From positions 1-63,348 of the forward strand of contig JBASNZ010000018.1 in NCBI GenBank assembly GCA_049657775.1: a stretch of DNA of 63,348 bases, given 5' to 3'. Source of the DNA: JBASNZ01 sp049657775. GTDB taxonomy: Bacteria; Actinomycetota; Coriobacteriia; Anaerosomatales; Anaerosomataceae. Shown here one piece after another: positions 59,154 through 63,348 of this stretch. Each line of letters starts with the position of its first letter. The first letter of the stretch is position 1. Under the pieces are notes generated by a model that searched no databases, was not told the origin of the DNA, and saw nothing but the letters and a program-made list of their open reading frames with translations. The translations under genes and the position numbers were made by a program.

Positions 59154-59225
59154 CGCGGCTGAAGAGCCATGCCGATGAGGACCACGCCCGTCACTTCAAC
59201 TTGTACGGGGCTCCTCGCGGCGACC

Positions 59226-59786
59226 TCAGAAGTTCTCGTATGACCGGCTCGACGTGACGTCGGACTGACCCTGATACTTGCTCCCCAGCCCGGGCGTCCC
59301 GTACGGTCGATCCACCGGCGTCGTCATGAGCGAGAACGAGATCTGTCCGATCGCCATACCCGGCATCAGGACGATGGGCAGATTGGCGACGTTCGACAAC
59401 TCAAGCGTAAGACGCCCGTCCCATCCGGGATCCACATACCCCGCCGTCGAGTGGATGAGCAGGCCAAGTCGACCCAGCGAACTCTTACCCTCGAGACGGG
59501 CGACGATGTCGTCGGGCAGGACGATGCGCTCCGCCGTCGTGCCCAGGACGAACTCGCCAGGGTGCAGCACGAACGGCTCTTCCGCGCTCGCCGCCACGAC
59601 CTCGGTGAGACCTTCCTGGTGCCGCGACGGGTCGATGTACGGATACCGTGAGTTCCGGAACACCTGGAAGCGTGCACCCAGGTGCAGGTCCACGCTCGAT
59701 GGTTGGATATCGTCCGGGTCGCACGGCTCGATCCGAATGCGCCCGGTCATCATGTGCTCCTTGATGGAGCGGTCGGACAGAACCAC
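59226..59786 (-). CDS. dcd: dCTP deaminase
   Basis: 186 residues. It converts dCTP to dUTP (in some lineages to dUMP directly). LSDRSIKEHM at the start, DDIQPSSVDLHLG, LEGKSSLGRLGLLIHSTAGY and DPGWDGRLTLELSN are the family motifs, with the catalytic Glu in LTLEL. I choose GTG 59786, 7 nt after GGAAGG; GTG 59792 is nearly on top of the SD. Next to nrdJ, so both belong to deoxynucleotide supply. Confidence 0.95.
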   Translation of the reverse strand: MVLSDRSIKEHMMTGRIRIEPCDPDDIQPSSVDLHLGARFQVFRNSRYPYIDPSRHQEGLTEVVAASAEEPFVLHPGEFVLGTTAERIVLPDDIVARLEGKSSLGRLGLLIHSTAGYVDPGWDGRLTLELSNVANLPIVLMPGMAIGQISFSLMTTPVDRPYGTPGLGSKYQGQSDVTSSRSYENF

Positions 59787-59801
59787 GATCACGCCTTCCC
59801 G

Positions 59802-62078
59802 CTATGCGCACTTGCTGAAGCCGCATGCGCGACACACCGCGCAGCCCGATTCGTGCTCGAGCGCACCGCCACACTCGGGACACGCGCCGGCGAGGTTGTC
59901 CAGGCTGTCCGTGCTCTTGGAAACCATCATCGAGGCGTGGCCGGTCTCGATCCACTCCAGGTAGTGTTCCATGGCGATACCCACGGCGTCGGCACACGAG
60001 AGCACCTTGCCGCCCTGCGCCCACGCCGGGCTGGGGCAGCGGATCCCGCGCAGGTGCTTCAGGATCGCCTGCGGGTCCACACCCGCACGCAGCGAGACAG
60101 AGATCATCCGCGAGAGCGCCTCGGACTGGCTCGCCGCACACCCGCCTGACTTGCCCATCTGCGTGAAGACCTCGCACAGACCCTGCTCGTCCGAGTTGAT
60201 CGTGACGTACAGGTTGCCGCACCCGGTCTGTATCTTCTCCGTCCGCCCCATCGTCACGCTCGGACGCGGACGCGGCTCTATCTCACCGTGCCGGTGGTCG
60301 GCCTCGCCGGACCCCTTGGCCGACTTGCCCGTCGTGAGGACCTGGTTCTCCTTGGACCCGTCACGGTAGATCGTGACGCCCTTGACGCCAAGCTCGTGCG
60401 CCAGGTCGTACACCTGACGCACGTCGTCAGGTGTGGCCTCGTTGGCAAAGTTGACCGTCTTGGAGACAGCGTTATCGGTGTACTTCTGGAACGCGGCCTG
60501 CATGCGCACGTGCCAGATGGGCTCGATGTCGTGCGCGGTCACGAAGACGCGACGCACGTCGGCAGGGACTTCGTCGATGTCATGCACCGAGCCGTGCTCG
60601 GCGATAAGGTCCATGAGTTGGCGGCTGTAGAAGCCCTGCTTCACTGCGAGGTCTTCGAAGAGCGGATTGACTTCGACGAGACGATCGTTGTCCATGACCG
60701 TGCGCACGTAGCTTACGGCGAACAGCGGCTCGATCCCCGAGGAGCAGTTGGCGATGATCGAGAGGGTGCCGGTGGGCGCGATCGTGGTGACCGTCGCATT
60801 GCGGAGCTTCATTCCCTCGGGAGTGTCATAGATCGAACCCGCGAAGTTGGGGAAAGGGCCGCGCTCCTCGGCCAGCTTGACCGATGCCGCGCGAGCCTCC
60901 GCCTCGATGAAGCCCATGACCTTCTCGCCGAGCGCGATCGCTTCGTCACTGTCGTAGGCGATACCCATCATGATGATCAGGTCGGCCCAGCCCATCACAC
61001 CAAGACCGATCTTGCGGTTGCCACGAGCGAGCTCGCCGATCTTCTCCAGCGGATACTCATTGACGTCGATGACGTCATCGAGGAAGCGCACACCGCGGTG
61101 GACCACGTCGCCCAGCCGATCCCAGTCCAGGTCGGGGCCGTTCTCCTTGTAGACGAGGAACTTGCTCAAGTTGACCGAGCCCAGATTGCAGGCCTCGTAC
61201 GGGAGCAGCGGCTGCTCGCCACACGGGTTTGTAGACTCGATGTCGCCCAGAGCGGGGGTCGGGTTGTCGCGGTTCATGCGGTCGATGAAGATGATCCCGG
61301 GATCACCGGTCGCCCAGGCCATATCGATGATCAAGTCGTAGACCTCGCGCGCGTCAAGCTGTCCCGCCGGCGCGCCGTCGCGCGGATTCAGCAGGTCGTA
61401 CGGCTGGCCGGCCGCCACGGCCTCCATGAATCTCTCGGTCAGCGCAACGGAGATGTTGAAGTTGGCGAAGTCCCCGTCGGCCTTGCACTTGATGAAATCC
61501 AGAATGTCCGGGTGATCGATTCGCAGCACGCCCATGTTCGCGCCCCGGCGCGTGCCGCCCTGCTTGACCGCCTCGGTCGCCTGATTGAAGACCCGCATGA
61601 ATGAGACGGGGCCGCTTGACACGCCCTGCGTGGAGCGCACCTGATCCCCGGTGGGCCGCAGTCGCGAGAATGAGAAGCCTGTCCCGCCACCTGACTTGTG
61701 GATGATCGCGGTATCGCGAACCGCCTCGAAGATGGACTCCATGGAGTCCGCCACCGGCAGCACGAAGCACGCGGAAAGCTGCTGCAGCTCGCGACCGGCA
61801 TTCATGAGTGTCGGGGAGTTAGGGAGGAACTCCAGCGAGGTCATCAGGTCGTAGAAGTCATGCGCGACACCGGCGACCTGCTCGGGAGTTGCGCCGTAGC
61901 GCTCCTCGGCCGAAGCGATGTTCTCGGCGACACGGATGAACATGTCCGAGGGCTGCTCTATCGGATTGCCGGCTTCGTCCTTCTTCAGGTACCGCTTCTG
62001 CAAGACCTTGAGACTGTTCGCTGACAGCGTCTCATCAACGGTCCTGGGATACGCGGCGATCTTGCTGGCGTCAGCCAT
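59802..62078 (-). CDS. nrdJ: Adenosylcobalamin-dependent (class II) ribonucleotide reductase
   Basis: 758 residues. It makes deoxyribonucleotides without oxygen. LPNSPTLMNAGRELQQLSAC with the first redox Cys, NPCGEQPLLPYEACNLGSVN with the thiyl radical and redox cysteines, and a C-terminal zinc-ribbon-like tail (CPECGG, CAVCRACGFSKC) with the shuttle cysteines. I start at ATG 62078 behind AGGGAGGA; the frame is open upstream through the regulatory region. No NrdB/NrdD/NrdG is seen. Two NrdR boxes precede it. Confidence 0.96.
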   Translation of the reverse strand: MADASKIAAYPRTVDETLSANSLKVLQKRYLKKDEAGNPIEQPSDMFIRVAENIASAEERYGATPEQVAGVAHDFYDLMTSLEFLPNSPTLMNAGRELQQLSACFVLPVADSMESIFEAVRDTAIIHKSGGGTGFSFSRLRPTGDQVRSTQGVSSGPVSFMRVFNQATEAVKQGGTRRGANMGVLRIDHPDILDFIKCKADGDFANFNISVALTERFMEAVAAGQPYDLLNPRDGAPAGQLDAREVYDLIIDMAWATGDPGIIFIDRMNRDNPTPALGDIESTNPCGEQPLLPYEACNLGSVNLSKFLVYKENGPDLDWDRLGDVVHRGVRFLDDVIDVNEYPLEKIGELARGNRKIGLGVMGWADLIIMMGIAYDSDEAIALGEKVMGFIEAEARAASVKLAEERGPFPNFAGSIYDTPEGMKLRNATVTTIAPTGTLSIIANCSSGIEPLFAVSYVRTVMDNDRLVEVNPLFEDLAVKQGFYSRQLMDLIAEHGSVHDIDEVPADVRRVFVTAHDIEPIWHVRMQAAFQKYTDNAVSKTVNFANEATPDDVRQVYDLAHELGVKGVTIYRDGSKENQVLTTGKSAKGSGEADHRHGEIEPRPRPSVTMGRTEKIQTGCGNLYVTINSDEQGLCEVFTQMGKSGGCAASQSEALSRMISVSLRAGVDPQAILKHLRGIRCPSPAWAQGGKVLSCADAVGIAMEHYLEWIETGHASMMVSKSTDSLDNLAGACPECGGALEHESGCAVCRACGFSKCA

Positions 62079-62156
62079 GACGATGGTCCTCCCTCGTGAG
62101 ATCAGTTTGGAACTTGCACAGCGCTCTCCGCGGCCTCCGCCACGGGAGATGCCATG

Positions 62157-62204
62157 CCACAAGATGTTGCGCTTTACCAGTCTATAGGCCGCTACATATG
62201 GTAC
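62157..62204 (-). promoter_or_regulatory. Two NrdR boxes at the nrdJ promoter
   Basis: Minus strand: GTACCATATGTAGCGG (62189-62204) and GCGCAACATCTTGTGG (62157-62172). They match the consensus acACwATATnTTGTgt at about 9-10 and 12 of 16 positions. Starts are 32 bp apart, the expected three helical turns, and the first lies in the promoter spacer. Confidence 0.65.
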
Positions 62205-62208
62205 GCAA
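62181..62208 (-). promoter_or_regulatory. Promoter of nrdJ
   Basis: Minus strand: -35 TTGCGT (62203-62208), 16-nt spacer, -10 TATAGA (62181-62186). Leader of about 97 nt. Confidence 0.6.
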
Positions 62209-62282
62209 CGGCCCGGCGACGAACGGTCACCAGATTCCCGCGGACGGCCCGTTCAGGCAGCCTGTACGGTTCAGGAAACGCG

Positions 62283-62314
62283 ACGAGCGCCACCCCGGAA
62301 AGGGTGACGCTCGT
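62283..62314 (-). terminator. Terminator of the NifU-domain gene
   Basis: 13-bp stem (62283-62295 / 62302-62314) with one GT pair and a 6-nt loop, 31 nt after the stop. On the minus strand it is followed by CGCGTTTCC. Confidence 0.65.
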
Positions 62315-62344
62315 GAACCGAGACGACCGTGCCGAACCTAGAAC

Positions 62345-62566
62345 CTAGACGGGCTCGACGCGCTTAACCTCGGGAACTTCCTGCTTGATGACGCGCTCTA
62401 CGCCGTTGGCCAGCGTCAGCTGCGACATCGGGCAACCTCGGCAGGCGCCCTGGAGGGCGACCTTCACAACGCCGTCCTCGGTGACGTCGACGAGTTCAAC
62501 GTCGCCACCGTCGGCCTGCAGTGCCGGGCGGATCTTGTCTAGTGCTTCCTGGACGCGCTCTCTCAC
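62345..62566 (-). CDS. NifU-type iron-sulfur cluster scaffold (C-terminal domain only)
   Basis: 73 residues. A stand-alone NifU C-terminal domain that binds a cluster through the CxxC of GACRGCPMSQLTLANGVER. ALDKIRPALQADGGDVELVD is the family signature. I start at GTG 62566, 5 nt after AGGGAG; the upstream GTG 62590 has no SD. It lies 140 nt from the 5S gene. Confidence 0.93.
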   Translation of the reverse strand: MRERVQEALDKIRPALQADGGDVELVDVTEDGVVKVALQGACRGCPMSQLTLANGVERVIKQEVPEVKRVEPV

Positions 62567-62653
62567 TGCGTCTCCCTTCGATCGAGACACCGGCGGAATG
62601 TCACCACCGGCGCAAGGCCTCCTGATGCCGGACGGGCGCGTCCGAACAGGCAG

Positions 62654-62659
62654 ATTCTA
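62654..62659 (-). promoter_or_regulatory. -10 element of the NifU-domain gene
   Basis: TAGAAT on the minus strand, about 87 nt before the GTG start. No clear -35. Confidence 0.4.
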
Positions 62660-62705
62660 GCACTATCCGTGCCACGTGCACGAAACGCAAAAGAGCCGTC
62701 GGATG

Positions 62706-62824
62706 TGTTCAGCGGCGTCCTACTCTCCCACCCTCTACAGGGCAGTACCATCGGCGCTGGAGGGCTTAACTTCCGAGTTCGGAATGGGATCGGGTGTACC
62801 CCCTCCGCCCTAACCACTGAACAC
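62706..62824 (-). rRNA. rrf: 5S ribosomal RNA
   Basis: About 119 nt. The minus strand contains the typical CCGATCCCATTCCGAACTCG and GGAAGTTAAGC with GCCGATGGTACTGC. The ends pair as a closing stem (GTTCAGTGG / CCGCTGAAC). An 11-bp flanking stem with one mismatch (AGAGCCGCCGG upstream, CCGACGGCTCT downstream) would be a processing site; the downstream arm is followed by TTTT and may also terminate the operon. Confidence 0.95.
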
Positions 62825-62937
62825 ACCCGGCGGCTCTTATCGCCGGATCGTGCTCGAGCACGATATACGCTTGTCAACCTCGAGAGTGCGTCCCGCACCC
62901 TGAGAGCTGTATAGCGATCACGAGAATTCTGAATAGA

Positions 62938-63348
<411 letters not shown>

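Noticed and set aside
62079..62344. Cobalamin riboswitch before nrdJ
   Set aside because: No B12 box or the usual multi-stem core on either strand; the hairpin at 62283-62314 fits a terminator and the rest fits promoter plus NrdR boxes.

Overview
The window is 63 kb of dense, GC-rich bacterial chromosome. The start-codon usage (GTG in roughly 40 percent of genes), the GC content and the gene families suggest an anaerobic, high-GC Gram-positive, most likely an actinobacterium of the Coriobacteriia or a neighbouring class. This assignment is an inference. The anaerobic signs are a superoxide reductase, an adenosylcobalamin-type (class II) ribonucleotide reductase and a formate-tetrahydrofolate ligase next to folD. 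The S-layer-type CWB2 cell-wall anchor and the absence of outer-membrane genes suggest a monoderm envelope. I see no integrase, insertion sequence, CRISPR array or tRNA gene, so this is core chromosome rather than a mobile region.

Layout. (1) 1-12.7 kb: one minus-strand run with mostly 1-17 nt overlaps. It reads in transcription order: small membrane protein, RsbW-like protein, SigF/SigB-type sigma factor, AI-2E family permease, alaS, ruvX, mltG, ABC exporter ATPase and permease, a membrane-anchored protein, yqeG, aroE, pilB and a truncated gene. (2) 12.7-28.7 kb: a minus-strand block of translation, stringent response, repair and secretion genes: tgt, yajC, secD, secF, a giant recJ fusion, rel, a metallo-beta-lactamase-fold hydrolase, hisS, aspS, a predicted 6S RNA, a thioredoxin-fold lipoprotein and rarA. 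(3) 28.7-33.8 kb: an ECF sigma/anti-sigma pair, queA, a PHP phosphoesterase, queH, a GDT1-family transporter and a cold-shock gene. With tgt this gives three queuosine genes. (4) 34-38.6 kb: a secreted protein, folD and fhs (one-carbon metabolism), an isochorismatase-fold hydrolase and a superoxide reductase. (5) 38.7-44.1 kb: a 1814-residue secreted subtilase with three CWB2 repeats. (6) 44.5-50.2 kb: ruvCAB, yebC, pdxST and a DUF3048 lipoprotein. (7) 50.3-59.2 kb: lgt, htpX, lemA, a rhomboid protease, azlCD, a DUF1015 protein, an endonuclease III-like protein, an FAD oxidoreductase and several small cysteine-rich proteins. (8) 59.2-63.3 kb: dcd and nrdJ (nucleotide metabolism, with a predicted NrdR operator), a NifU-type scaffold, then 5S rRNA and the 3' end of 23S rRNA on the minus strand.

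The order tgt-yajC-secDF-recJ-rel-hisS-aspS-6S-rarA-alaS-ruvX-mltG resembles the order in Bacillus subtilis, so much of this block is ancient gene order. The most unusual items are the RecJ-HIRAN-RecQ-like fusion, a set of five genes with a -10 element 6-7 nt before the ATG and no Shine-Dalgarno sequence (leaderless), four convergent gene pairs that share the tetranucleotide CTAG as overlapping stop codons, a sigma factor paired with a degenerate RsbW-like protein, and a 29-bp tandem duplication of a gene's 3' end.
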